Part shown: positions 24,921 through 33,739 of the stretch, piece after piece | Layout of the letters: each line of letters opens with the position of its first letter | Position numbering within the stretch: position 1 is the stretch's first letter | Assembly: GCA_905188085.1 (NCBI GenBank) | Contig: CAJJKN010000001.1 | Location: 124,001-188,000, forward strand | Reading direction: 5' to 3' | DNA: 64,000 bases | Source of the DNA: an uncultured Bacillota bacterium | GTDB lineage: Bacteria; Bacillota; Clostridia; Christensenellales; QAND01 | Made by a program: the position numbers and the translations under genes | The notes under the pieces: generated by a model | The model's database searches: none | Told to the model about the DNA's origin: nothing | Seen by the model: only the letters and a program-made list of their open reading frames with translations

Positions 24921-26039
24921 TTATTGATTTCCTTTTTTGAGATTACAATCCCTACACAGCATTTGGCAATTCTCAGGGGTAGTATGTCCACCTTTTGACC
25001 AAGCTTTAATATGGTCAGCGTGCATATCCTCGAATTCAAACTCTTCTCCGCAGATTGCGCATTTATGGTGTTGCTTTTCATACGCCGCAAGAGCGTCACG
25101 ACGGTCAAAAGCACGGATTGAAAGTTTCTTTTCTTCTCCGGTCAGTAAATACTCGTAAATGCCGGATTTCTTCGTTACATCTTCATCACCCATAAGACGT
25201 TGAATTTCTAATTCAAGTGTTTTAGGATCAAGGTCGGTGCGTTTGCCGTGTTCGTTGTAATACAGTCCCCAAGGCAAACCTTTTATTTCTTTGCGTTTTT
25301 TCGGGAATATTGCTTGTACCCAATCTATCACAGAACGAAAATAATTCCAAAGAGTTACGGCACTTGGATCGTGCTGATGTTCCGACATATAACCTTCGAT
25401 AGTTTTTCCTTCGGCAGAAGCCGCCCAAAATATAGCAGTTTCAAGATACTCTTGACGGATACTTGAACCCTTCAAATAGTCTCCGGCCAATCTATCTGCT
25501 GCACAACCGGATTTTGAAAAATAGCGTTTAGCATCGGAAGTCCAACTTCCGGCATATACCGCATTTCTAAGTTCTTGGTCGGTAAGCTGTTCTCCCGCAA
25601 TGTTGATAATACGAAACCAATCGAGCTTTTCCGACTCCGTTCCGTTGCATATGTAGATAAAAAGTTCATAATCAAGAATTTCATCCTGCTTGTCTTTTGG
25701 TAAGTTATTAAACAGCATATCATCAACTGAAAAATTGCCGTCCACATACTCACAAAGCGAAATTGTACGCTGTTGTCCGTCCATAACTTCATAACGTGGT
25801 GTATCGGGATCGTCTTCAAATTCTTCACCACGGTCAACCCAATACATCACATTAAGTGGCAGACCTTTCATCACAGTGCGGATAACCTCATTGCGCTGTT
25901 CGTCCTTATATACGAACTCACGCTGGTATTTCGGTCGAATATCAAGTTGTTCATCGTAACCGACTACGCCTTCCTCGGCATCATTAAAATAGCCTTCCGT
26001 AACTTCTCTAACGGTTATTTTTCTTTCCTCTATATGCAT
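24921..26039 (-). CDS. DUF262 (GmrS/ParB-like) protein with C-terminal HNH nuclease
   Basis: This 372-residue protein has the GmrSD-N/DUF262 domain with YQREFVY (38-44) and the nucleotide-hydrolysing DGQQR (87-91). An HNH nuclease domain at the C-terminus shows CAICG, HADHIKAW and CRDC, that is, two Cys pairs around the catalytic His. DUF262 proteins use NTP to control a fused nuclease, as in the type IV enzyme GmrSD that cuts glucosylated phage DNA. The gene overlaps the end of the second methyltransferase by one base, so the nuclease and the methyltransferases are translated together. Confidence 0.85.
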   Translation of the reverse strand: MHIEERKITVREVTEGYFNDAEEGVVGYDEQLDIRPKYQREFVYKDEQRNEVIRTVMKGLPLNVMYWVDRGEEFEDDPDTPRYEVMDGQQRTISLCEYVDGNFSVDDMLFNNLPKDKQDEILDYELFIYICNGTESEKLDWFRIINIAGEQLTDQELRNAVYAGSWTSDAKRYFSKSGCAADRLAGDYLKGSSIRQEYLETAIFWAASAEGKTIEGYMSEHQHDPSAVTLWNYFRSVIDWVQAIFPKKRKEIKGLPWGLYYNEHGKRTDLDPKTLELEIQRLMGDEDVTKKSGIYEYLLTGEEKKLSIRAFDRRDALAAYEKQHHKCAICGEEFEFEDMHADHIKAWSKGGHTTPENCQMLCRDCNLKKGNQ

Positions 26040-27217
26040 TATTGCTTTCCTCCTTTTGGTTTCTCAGGATGTTTGTTGCGGATAAGTATTCTAGCATACA
26101 TCTTAATATAGAAATGATCATCAACAATGTAATATGTTTTATCTTTTGGTGCTTCAATGACCTCGATAGCTGGCCCGTCGTTAAGTTTCATTACTTTTGA
26201 CTGTTTACCGGTTTTCGATACTTGTACTTGTTGCCCGTATCGTTTCGAATGTAAATCGTCCCAACCTTGTGTTAATCCAATAATTTCAAATTGGTCAGGA
26301 TTGTATTTGTCCATAAAAGTAATAGGAACACCCATAACATTAGGATAATCACAAGGTATATCTGAAACGCTTCCCACTTCAATGGCGTCATAATTGTCAT
26401 ATCGAGGATAGTCTTCGCTGTTATATCTTTTGAATGGTATGAGTTCTTCGTGACGCTGACTTATATCCAAATTTGTATACCAACGGACTCCTTTGACACG
26501 GATATATTTTCTTCCGTCATCATCAATACCACATCCCGAAGCATCTAATGGATAATTATCCGGAACATAAAATGCTCTGTCACCGGAATGGATACTGGCA
26601 CCTATCCACATTTTATTGTTCATAAGCAAAGGAAAAATTTCTTTATAAGAAATGGCATTAACATTTCCTATAACAATGAAATGTTTTTTGTGCTCGAACA
26701 GTACAGAAATATATTCTCTAAATAATGAAAACGGCGGATTTGTAACCACAATATCCGATTCATCAAGTAATTCCAAGCACTCTTTGCTTCGAAAATCACC
26801 GTCTCCTTCAAGCTCTGAAAGACTGTTTTCTCCCGACTTAAAAAGTTCAGCCACATCAAACATATCAATGCCGCCATCACCGGTTTTGTCATATACCTTT
26901 GTTACAACAGCTTTATATGGTTTATTTTGATTGTTTTCTTCAGTTCCGATGACATCGAATAAAGAAAGTTGGGTATTCGCTATCGGTGAGGAAGCATAAC
27001 AAGTGGCAATTAACTTCTTCAAACCAAGACGATTGAAATTCAACACAAAATATTTGAAGAAATTGCTTTCAAAAGGATCATCGCAATTACAAAATACAAC
27101 CTTGTCTTTGAAATGCTTTCTGTAATATCGCATTTCCTTTTCTATATCCGAAAGTTGTGTATAAAATTCGTCTTTTTTAGCTTTGTTTGCTAAAGCCAGT
27201 TCGGATTTACTTGGCAA
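26039..27217 (-). CDS. M.EcoRI-like adenine-specific DNA methyltransferase B
   Basis: This 392-residue protein resembles the EcoRI methylase family: DEFYTQLSDIEKEM (16-29), CDDPFESNF (45-53) and the catalytic NPPFSLF (160-166), an N6-adenine NPPF motif. The start is a TTG at 27217 with GGAGGTGA 7 bases upstream, overlapping the stop of the first copy by 11 bases. The first roughly 190 residues are nearly identical to the neighbouring copy, while the C-terminal half (expected to hold target recognition) differs strongly. The pair probably methylates different sites. Neighbouring DUF262 nuclease genes could supply restriction. Confidence 0.85.
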   Translation of the reverse strand: MPSKSELALANKAKKDEFYTQLSDIEKEMRYYRKHFKDKVVFCNCDDPFESNFFKYFVLNFNRLGLKKLIATCYASSPIANTQLSLFDVIGTEENNQNKPYKAVVTKVYDKTGDGGIDMFDVAELFKSGENSLSELEGDGDFRSKECLELLDESDIVVTNPPFSLFREYISVLFEHKKHFIVIGNVNAISYKEIFPLLMNNKMWIGASIHSGDRAFYVPDNYPLDASGCGIDDDGRKYIRVKGVRWYTNLDISQRHEELIPFKRYNSEDYPRYDNYDAIEVGSVSDIPCDYPNVMGVPITFMDKYNPDQFEIIGLTQGWDDLHSKRYGQQVQVSKTGKQSKVMKLNDGPAIEVIEAPKDKTYYIVDDHFYIKMYARILIRNKHPEKPKGGKQ

Positions 27218-28294
27218 TATAATTCACCTCCGGGTGTTTATTGCGTATTAATATTCTAAAATAAGTTGCTTTTCCGTTGATGTTGCAAGCGTGAGAATGA
27301 TTGTTTCTTATTTCTTCGTTAAGTTCTTCATTCCCAACGAGAACATATCTGTTAAGAGCGTTCACTATTTCAAATTGGTCAGGGCTGTATTTGTACATAA
27401 ATGTAATTGGAACGCCTATAACGCCGGTATAGTCACAAGGAATATCGCCCACTTTATTTACATTAATTGCATCATAATTATCAAACTTCAAGTACTCATC
27501 AGAGTTATATTTTTTAACTAAAATCAGTTCTTCGTGACGTTTTTTAATATCAAGATTTGTAAACCACGCAATATTTCCCATCGAACGCCATTTCTGTCCA
27601 TTTTCATCGATCCAAAATCTTGTCTCTCTTGGCTCAAAATAGTCCGGAACACGAAAAGACATATCTCCGTTTCCGTAGCCAAGCCAAATCTTGTTATCCA
27701 TTAGAAGAGGAAAGATTTCTTGATATGTAATAGCATTTTGACTTCCGATTAGTATGAAGTGTTTTTGTTTTTCCAACAGTACAGAAATATATTCTCGAAA
27801 TAACGAAAACGGCGGATTTGTAACCACAATATCCGATTCATCAAGTAATTCTAAACACTCTTTGCTTCGAAAATCACCGTCTCCTTCAAGCTCTGAAAGA
27901 CTGTTTTCTCCCGACTTAAAGAGTTCAGCCACATCAAACATATCAATACCGCCGTCACCGGTTTTGTCATATACCTTTGTCACAACAGCCTTATAAGGTT
28001 TGTTTTGCTTGCTTTCCTCGGTTCCAACAACATCGAATAAAGAAAGTTGGGTGTTCGCTATCGGGGAGGAAGCATAACAAGTAGCAATTAGCTTTTTCAA
28101 ACCAAGACGATTGAAATTCAGCACAAAATATTTGAAAAAATTACTTTCAAAAGGGTCATCACAATTACACAACACCGTTTTGTCTTTGAAATGCTTTCTG
28201 TAATATCGCATTTCCTTTTCTATATCCGAAAGTTGTGTATAAAATTCGTCAATTTTTGCTTTCCCGCACTTCGTAAGCTTTTGTTTCCAGCCAT
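27207..28294 (-). CDS. M.EcoRI-like adenine methyltransferase A, frameshifted near its start
   Basis: The protein is about 360 residues in the intact frame, with DEFYTQLSDIEKEM, CDDPFESNF and catalytic NPPFSLF as in copy B. The expected start is the ATG at 28294 (MAGNKSLRSAG) with GGAGG 6 bases upstream, but from it the frame hits a stop after 24 codons. The DEFYTQ frame is one base off. One extra A in the AAAAA run near 28251-28257, or in the GGGAAAG run just before it, would restore the reading frame. A TTG at 28307 is in the long frame but has no ribosome binding site. It is either inactivated, phase-variable, or a sequencing indel. Confidence 0.75.
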
Positions 28295-28312
28295 TTTTAT
28301 CCTCCAAAATAA

Positions 28313-29173
28313 TTAAAAAGGTAATTCTTCGTCGGGCGCTATGTATAATACGCCGCCATCCCAAGGAAGCGTTTGAACTTTTTTAATTTTACTTTTTTCA
28401 CATTTATCAAGAAAAGTTAATGTGTTCGCAATGATTCTAACAGCATATTCTGCCTCTGCTTTTGAAAGCAAATCATTGGGATGTGCAGCGCTATTGCCAT
28501 TTCGTATACCATTAAATTTATCAAACAAGTTAATGGAATTTTGAATAGCTACAACTGCAAATTCGGAATCAAAATAAGCATTATCCACATACCATTTTTT
28601 GAGCATTCCGGCGAGTGAATGAAGCGGATACTCGTTACCTTTAGAGTCGGTTGTTTCAATTGAGTGGGTATGGCACAAATTGCGCAAATATTCTGATGCG
28701 AACGTATGAAGTCGGTCAACAACCAATTCTGGCTTGTCGTTTTTAATGTTTTCTTCAATATCTTCTAAAAGAAGTTTGAGATTTTTAATGTTCTCTTCTT
28801 TTGGAAGTTCAACTGTTTGGAGAGTTTGCAATCGCTCTATAATATGTTGAACTTGTTGATAATCATAATTATCCTCATCAGACCACCAATCTGTCCCCAT
28901 CTTAAAGCAGAAATAATCTGATAACGTTTTTAAGAGTTTTGCAATGATTTGCGGGCTACACTCATCCCAAATCTTCTGTATACATTTTTGCTGTGATAAG
29001 CCCTTGTAACCCACATCTTCAAAAATGTTTATCCCACAAGAGTCATAAATCAACTCTTTAGTTGTGCTTTTGTTGTGGGCTCCCTTGTCGCTCCAGTATT
29101 TAAATATAAACCCATCACTTATTCCAAACAATCGGCAAATCGTTTGCTTTTCGATAAATGAAAGCACGCTCAA
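28313..29173 (-). CDS. Abortive infection family protein (Abi_C domain)
   Basis: This 286-residue protein ends in a helical domain with FDKFNGIRNGNSAAHPND followed by AEAEYAVRIIANTLTFLDKCEKS, the RNxxSxAHP pattern of the Abi_C family found in abortive-infection and related phage-defence proteins. The N-terminal half is helical with no motif I recognise. Initiation is at a TTG with GGAGG 8 bases upstream. It lies between the GmrSD protein and the methyltransferases in a single operon. An RNA-binding or HEPN-like role is possible but not shown. Confidence 0.75.
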   Translation of the reverse strand: MSVLSFIEKQTICRLFGISDGFIFKYWSDKGAHNKSTTKELIYDSCGINIFEDVGYKGLSQQKCIQKIWDECSPQIIAKLLKTLSDYFCFKMGTDWWSDEDNYDYQQVQHIIERLQTLQTVELPKEENIKNLKLLLEDIEENIKNDKPELVVDRLHTFASEYLRNLCHTHSIETTDSKGNEYPLHSLAGMLKKWYVDNAYFDSEFAVVAIQNSINLFDKFNGIRNGNSAAHPNDLLSKAEAEYAVRIIANTLTFLDKCEKSKIKKVQTLPWDGGVLYIAPDEELPF

Positions 29174-29228
29174 AACTATTCCTCCGAATTATCAAACTCA
29201 TCAAGAAGTTAAATGAGATTAATGGAAC

Positions 29229-31076
29229 TTACTTACTAAAGATAAACTTAATGATTCTATTACTTGCTTTATTGGTAGCATCGATAATATCATCCTTTTT
29301 CCAATATGGCTTATTAGTGTCACGGTATTTATCCACCAATGCTTGAGCAATCGGATATTCACTATTGATATATCCTGTCTTGTTTTCAAGCTCAGTTGAT
29401 ACTTTGGTTCTAAACCATTCATTTCCAATTGCACGGTTGATTTTTTCTTCGAGAAGAATCTTGTTTCCCAGCTTATTTACTATTCCGTAAAATTCATCTT
29501 CACTATCAATTTCTGCGTCTTTTCGAATCTCTTGTAAGTTATACCCGCTATATGGCATGATGTGCTCGATATCATATTTACTTCCAAGAGTAAAACCAAC
29601 CCCTTTTTCTCTCGCAAAGAGATACTCGTTTAAATAAACAAGCACATTTCCGTCGTAATCATGCAACGCTGTTTCGATGCTTTCTAAATCCCAGTTAGAT
29701 ACAATATGCTCACTGAAATCTTTGACAATTTCATCAATAGTAACACTTGAGTTTACAAATTTGGCTTCTTCTCCAAACAAAAATGTTTTGAAATATTTAC
29801 TGGAATAGCCAACATCAACGAGTTCGAGAAGGGCAAACAAACGAAGCATACATTCAAAGATGGGACCTATAACCTCTTCGGTGATAACATCTTCACTGAA
29901 TCTATAAAAATAGCTTGCCAAAAACAGTTTGGTATTCTCGTTAAATTTCTGCAAGATTTTCATTTGAGAATAGCTGGAAACCTTTTTCCATATCTTAGCT
30001 AATCTAATCATATTCGAACACATTGTAATAGGATCGGAAATTGGTATTTTATTAATCTCAGTAAAATATCGTCTTAAACCGGGAGTCGTAACATTAATTG
30101 CACCGGTATCGCTGATTGTTTCCTTATTGATAGTACGTATGTAATACATATACTGCATCAAAATAGAATTAATATCAACAATATGAACACTTTCCAATTC
30201 ATTGATGATGTCATTTAACTCTTTCCATAAACTTGCAAATTGCTTCTCTTCGCCTCTTTTTTCTGCGGCTGCATACAATTTTGCAGAGCTAATATCAGAG
30301 TCATAAAGAGGGAGACCATCGGAGTTAAGAGAGTTAAACATTGTGATTGCCTGCTCTACTTGCCAACTCTTGATTTCGATTACTTCACAGTTATCTGTAA
30401 CAGCTTTAGCGATACTGTTCAATTGTGAATCGGACAATTCGCTGATTTTATTATAGAGGAACTTGAAGTTTCTAAAGAAATTAGTATATCTATTATCTTT
30501 TTGTTTGTACTTGATTTTAGTAACTCTTGCTTCTGCCGAGTCGAAATCAGTTGCCTGAAGAATTGTCGCTAACTCCGTTTTATACTGTTCGTTAATTGAA
30601 TAGTTTTCAAGAATAATTTCTCGACGACAGATCTCGGCATCTTTAGCTACATCGGGCTTATCCGAAATATCTTCCGTTTCAGCTTTATACAGAATTCCCA
30701 TAATTCTACGTCTACGTTCCTGCAAACCACGACACAGGCTGGCAGAATCTTCATCGTTGGAGGTTCTGTTAATTGCAACATTAATTCTGACAAGTAGTGC
30801 TTTTAACAGTAACAAGAAGGTGGTCGTTCTCTGCTGACCATCAATAAGTCCGTACTTTGTATCATTATCCTGACAGTTAATTATAATCGTTCCGAAGAAG
30901 TATCTGTCCTTGCTTTCACTTTCAACAAAATCATTTATGTCCTGCCACAGTTTGTCGCAATTATCAACACCCCAAGAATACGCACGTTGGTATTCCGGTA
31001 TAGTGAAAATAGTATCTTCCTCAAGTTTTAAATAATCACCTATCTTCTTAAGTTTAGGTTTAATATTCTTAGCCAT
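29229..31076 (-). CDS. GmrSD-type DUF262-DUF1524 restriction protein
   Basis: This 615-residue protein has an N-terminal DUF262 (GmrS-like) domain with IPEYQRAYSW (26-35) and LIDGQQRTT (77-85), a long helical middle, and a C-terminal DUF1524 (GmrD-like) HNH nuclease with DIEHIMP (502-508) followed by LGNKILLE. The fusion matches single-chain type IV restriction enzymes that cut modified DNA. The ATG at 31076 has GGAGGAG 7 bases upstream; an upstream frame extending to 31184 overlaps the Fic gene and is not needed. It is the second DUF262 protein of this operon. Confidence 0.87.
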   Translation of the reverse strand: MAKNIKPKLKKIGDYLKLEEDTIFTIPEYQRAYSWGVDNCDKLWQDINDFVESESKDRYFFGTIIINCQDNDTKYGLIDGQQRTTTFLLLLKALLVRINVAINRTSNDEDSASLCRGLQERRRRIMGILYKAETEDISDKPDVAKDAEICRREIILENYSINEQYKTELATILQATDFDSAEARVTKIKYKQKDNRYTNFFRNFKFLYNKISELSDSQLNSIAKAVTDNCEVIEIKSWQVEQAITMFNSLNSDGLPLYDSDISSAKLYAAAEKRGEEKQFASLWKELNDIINELESVHIVDINSILMQYMYYIRTINKETISDTGAINVTTPGLRRYFTEINKIPISDPITMCSNMIRLAKIWKKVSSYSQMKILQKFNENTKLFLASYFYRFSEDVITEEVIGPIFECMLRLFALLELVDVGYSSKYFKTFLFGEEAKFVNSSVTIDEIVKDFSEHIVSNWDLESIETALHDYDGNVLVYLNEYLFAREKGVGFTLGSKYDIEHIMPYSGYNLQEIRKDAEIDSEDEFYGIVNKLGNKILLEEKINRAIGNEWFRTKVSTELENKTGYINSEYPIAQALVDKYRDTNKPYWKKDDIIDATNKASNRIIKFIFSK

Positions 31077-31140
31077 AATAACTCCTCCGTATATTTGTTC
31101 CGGGCGTTGATTGAAAAATTGTATATCACCTGCAGATTGA

Positions 31141-32223
31141 TCAAACCATAACTTCCCATTTCCCGTATCTTTTTCCGCTTTCACGGCGGATATAATTTTT
31201 ATCCTGTAGCGATTTCATAATTCGCTTGATGGTTGCAATCGATTTTCCGGTTGCTTCAACGAGATCTTGCTGTTTCATCGTCGGATTCTTTGCAACCAAT
31301 TCTAAAACCGCAAGTTCTTCTAGAGTACAGTCTAAAGTATCAAATTGATACTTTGGAACTTTTGGATTGATACTTTTGGAAGCGTTCTCATCCACAAAAT
31401 CAACATGCAAATAACGATTTTTTAATTCGTGGTTTGTGCCGAGCAGAAGGTTTGAGAAAAACAATTCCAAAAACTTTGTGGTGGAATGGACGCCTTTTTG
31501 CAAATCGTTATAGTTTGCTCGAACCAGTGCGTTACGGAAATACCAAGAGTTTTCACGGAACGCATCGTTATTGACACGGAACCCAAAGGTTTTCATATAC
31601 TTAATCATAAACACGGCGGTGGCTCTTGTGTTCCCCTCGCCGAAGGGATGAATCTGCCAAATGTCCGATGCAAATTTTGCAAGGTGTTTCACCGACGCTT
31701 CAACCGACAGTCCTTCATAGGAAAACTGCTTTTCGGTGGCAAAATCATAATCCAAAGTATCTTTTATACTGTTAAAACCAGCATAGATAACCGTTTCGCC
31801 ATTCAATATCCATTCCTTTTTGGAAATGTTATACTTACGGATTTGTCCGGCGTGGTCAAATACACCCTCAAACAATCTGCGGTGAATGGTAATCCACTCG
31901 GCAGGGGAAAACTGGAATGCTTTTTCGCCTAAAAGCTTTGTGATTCTTGCAGATACAATATCCGCCTCTTTGGTTTCGTTTTCGATTTCTGTACGGGTGG
32001 TTCTCTGCTCGTAATAGCTGTGAATGCGCTTTTGAGCTTCGTCGATGGTGATTTTGCCCTCGATGTGATCCTTTGCTGTGTCCAGCAAATATTCGGAGGT
32101 TTTCAACCCGTCAACCGCCTGCAAGCCGATAGCTGTTTGCCAAGCTTCGCTTTTTTCGGCTCTTTCAGGCTCGCCTTGCTTTATATATTCTTCAAGTTCA
32201 AATTGCCAATTCTTGTCGGGCAT
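31141..32223 (-). CDS. Fic-domain AMPylase-like protein with C-terminal winged helix
   Basis: This 360-residue protein has an N-terminal helical region with TRTEIEN (resembling, but not exactly matching, the inhibitory helix of class II Fic proteins), a Fic core with the active-site loop HPFGEGNTR (192-200), and a C-terminal winged-helix DNA-binding domain (LVAKNPTMKQQDLVEATGKSIATIKRIMKSLQDKNYI). Fic enzymes transfer AMP or similar groups to proteins; those with a winged helix are common in accessory DNA. It is the fourth gene of the defence operon, 20 bases after the smaller Fic protein. Confidence 0.88.
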   Translation of the reverse strand: MPDKNWQFELEEYIKQGEPERAEKSEAWQTAIGLQAVDGLKTSEYLLDTAKDHIEGKITIDEAQKRIHSYYEQRTTRTEIENETKEADIVSARITKLLGEKAFQFSPAEWITIHRRLFEGVFDHAGQIRKYNISKKEWILNGETVIYAGFNSIKDTLDYDFATEKQFSYEGLSVEASVKHLAKFASDIWQIHPFGEGNTRATAVFMIKYMKTFGFRVNNDAFRENSWYFRNALVRANYNDLQKGVHSTTKFLELFFSNLLLGTNHELKNRYLHVDFVDENASKSINPKVPKYQFDTLDCTLEELAVLELVAKNPTMKQQDLVEATGKSIATIKRIMKSLQDKNYIRRESGKRYGKWEVMV

Positions 32224-32243
32224 ATTTGTACCTCATTTCGTTA

Positions 32244-32849
32244 TCATAATTCTTCCGTCTTAAAGGTTGTATAACCCTCATAATAGTAGCTGTGGTCGAT
32301 GCCTTTCATATAGACCTCACGGCTATTTATTTTATTGGTCAGTGCCGCTTTTAAAAGGTGTTTGATTTCGATATCTTTAATCGGGCTGCGCTCCATTGCG
32401 AGCAGATAATCTTCTTTATCAACCTTGCTCCAATCGACGACCTTGCCGATTTCATTTTTCAAGATATGGTCGAGCCAAATGCGTGTGCTGCGACCGTTAC
32501 CCTCTCGGAACGGGTGGGCAATGTTCATCTCAACATACTTTTCTACTATCTCGTCAAAGTTTGACTGCGGCATTTTATCAATGTTCTCAAGTGCCGCTTG
32601 CAAGTACATTAAAGGAGCAAAACGGAAATTGCCTTTTGCAATATTGACTGTTCTGAGTTCGCCTGCAAAGTCGTAAACGTCCTCAAAGAGGTATTTATGG
32701 ATTGCTTGCAATGTAGAAAACTTGCCGGCAGGAAGATTATCTAAAATACTTTTTTCAAAAAGTTCAACAGCCTTTTTCTTGCTGATTCGTTCTTCTTCAC
32801 GGGCAAGGTCGGCAGAACTTGTCAGACCTAATTTATTTTCAAGTGCCAT
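32244..32849 (-). CDS. Small Fic-domain toxin-like protein
   Basis: This 201-residue protein has a complete canonical Fic motif, HPFREGNGR (112-120), within a compact Fic fold. The flap region (KGNFRFAPLMYLQAAL) lies at about 72-87. It resembles stand-alone Fic toxins such as VbhT/Doc relatives. There is no inhibitory (S/T)xxxE(G/N) helix in the chain, and no obvious antitoxin of the VbhA or Phd type next to it. The 161-residue upstream gene might serve, but I see no such motif in it. It shares little sequence with the Fic protein that follows it apart from the motif. Confidence 0.87.
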   Translation of the reverse strand: MALENKLGLTSSADLAREEERISKKKAVELFEKSILDNLPAGKFSTLQAIHKYLFEDVYDFAGELRTVNIAKGNFRFAPLMYLQAALENIDKMPQSNFDEIVEKYVEMNIAHPFREGNGRSTRIWLDHILKNEIGKVVDWSKVDKEDYLLAMERSPIKDIEIKHLLKAALTNKINSREVYMKGIDHSYYYEGYTTFKTEEL

Positions 32850-32868
32850 AGCGCACCTCCAAAATCAA

Positions 32869-33354
32869 TTATAGTATTTTTGACATTAAAACGATTGCAA
32901 CTACAATAATTAGAATACCTACTAAAAATGTCATACAACCGGCAGTCTGTGGGAATGATTTCCTATGGTTAGAAGTCGGCTGAGAATAAGTGTAAGTATG
33001 GGATTCCGGCTTATGAGCTTGTACCGGTTTTTGAGCATGACGAGGCTTGGTGGCTTTAGAATATAAAGCGAGAGGATCGATTTGATTCATTATGCGTGAA
33101 TAAAAATCGTCCAGCCACACAGTATCACACGGTTCACACATATTTTGCTCGGTACAATCAGGTTCATGTGCTATTTGATTCCTAACCCAACGGTAGTGTT
33201 TCAGTTGTTTTAGGTCATCATCCCAACCTTTTACAAGATAAGAACCACGGGGAGTATTTATCATTTCATCAATATAAGCGGATATACGCCTATCGTCATT
33301 TAATACTTCGCCGCATAGTTTTTCAAGATGTTTATACGATTCAATAAAACCCAT
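32869..33354 (-). CDS. Small membrane-anchored protein of unknown function
   Basis: I do not recognise a family for this 161-residue protein. It has a soluble N-terminal domain (FIESYKHLEKLCGEVLNDDRRISAYIDEM, then WVRNQIAHEPDCTEQNMC), where RNxxAH recalls the HEPN-like and Abi_C pattern, a Pro/His/Lys-rich linker, and a C-terminal membrane helix (MTFLVGILIIVVAIVLMSKIL). The ATG at 33354 has GGAG 9 bases upstream; the ATG at 33363 sits too close to that site. It is the second gene of the defence operon and may tether a partner to the membrane. Confidence 0.6.
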   Translation of the reverse strand: MGFIESYKHLEKLCGEVLNDDRRISAYIDEMINTPRGSYLVKGWDDDLKQLKHYRWVRNQIAHEPDCTEQNMCEPCDTVWLDDFYSRIMNQIDPLALYSKATKPRHAQKPVQAHKPESHTYTYSQPTSNHRKSFPQTAGCMTFLVGILIIVVAIVLMSKIL

Positions 33355-33372
33355 ATTGTACATCTCCGAAAC

Positions 33373-33561
33373 TTAATTATCTGCCGCAACGCCGGATTTC
33401 ATCCAAGCATCGACTTCGCTGACCTTGAATTTCCAAAGACGACCGATTTTTGCGGCGGGCATATTTCTTTTTTCTATCCAAGCGAGTACGGTGTCACGAC
33501 TGACACCGAGGTATTCGCAAATTTCTTTCATTGAGTACCAGCGTTCGATGTTGGAGTCCAT
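33373..33561 (-). CDS. Small HTH_17/excisionase-type DNA-binding protein
   Basis: This 62-residue protein is one MerR-like/HTH_17 domain: YSMKEICEYLGVSRDTVLAWIEKRNMPAAKIGRLWKFKVSEVDAWMKSG. It is the first gene downstream of a strong promoter (33604-33632) and leads the ten-gene minus-strand operon. Such proteins often precede restriction and toxin genes in accessory DNA and act as regulators. It is more likely the operon's own controller than the excisionase, since it lies far from both ends of the element. Confidence 0.8.
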   Translation of the reverse strand: MDSNIERWYSMKEICEYLGVSRDTVLAWIEKRNMPAAKIGRLWKFKVSEVDAWMKSGVAADN

Positions 33562-33603
33562 TAAATTATCCTCACTTTCGGGCAGATATAATTATACAAT
33601 TTT

Positions 33604-33632
33604 AGTATAGCATATTTTAGTCTTAAAATCAA
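33604..33632 (-). promoter_or_regulatory. Sigma-A promoter of the defence operon
   Basis: On the minus strand TTGATT (33632-33627) and TATACT (33609-33604) are 17 bases apart. It is the only convincing promoter for the ten genes running to 20590. Confidence 0.8.
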
Positions 33633-33676
33633 GGATTATTGCGGATTTATAAAGGAAAGCTGGGAAAATATTATAA

Positions 33677-33707
33677 AAGCGGAACTGCTTTTGTTACAGT
33701 TCCGCTT
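33677..33707 (-). terminator. Terminator after the DUF6076 gene
   Basis: AAGCGGAACTG (33677-33687) and CAGTTCCGCTT (33697-33707) form an 11-bp stem. On the minus strand it is followed by TTTATAATATT, which insulates the defence operon promoter from upstream transcription. Confidence 0.75.
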
Positions 33708-33739
33708 GGAAAAATCGGTTGTTTATTGACAAAAAATGG

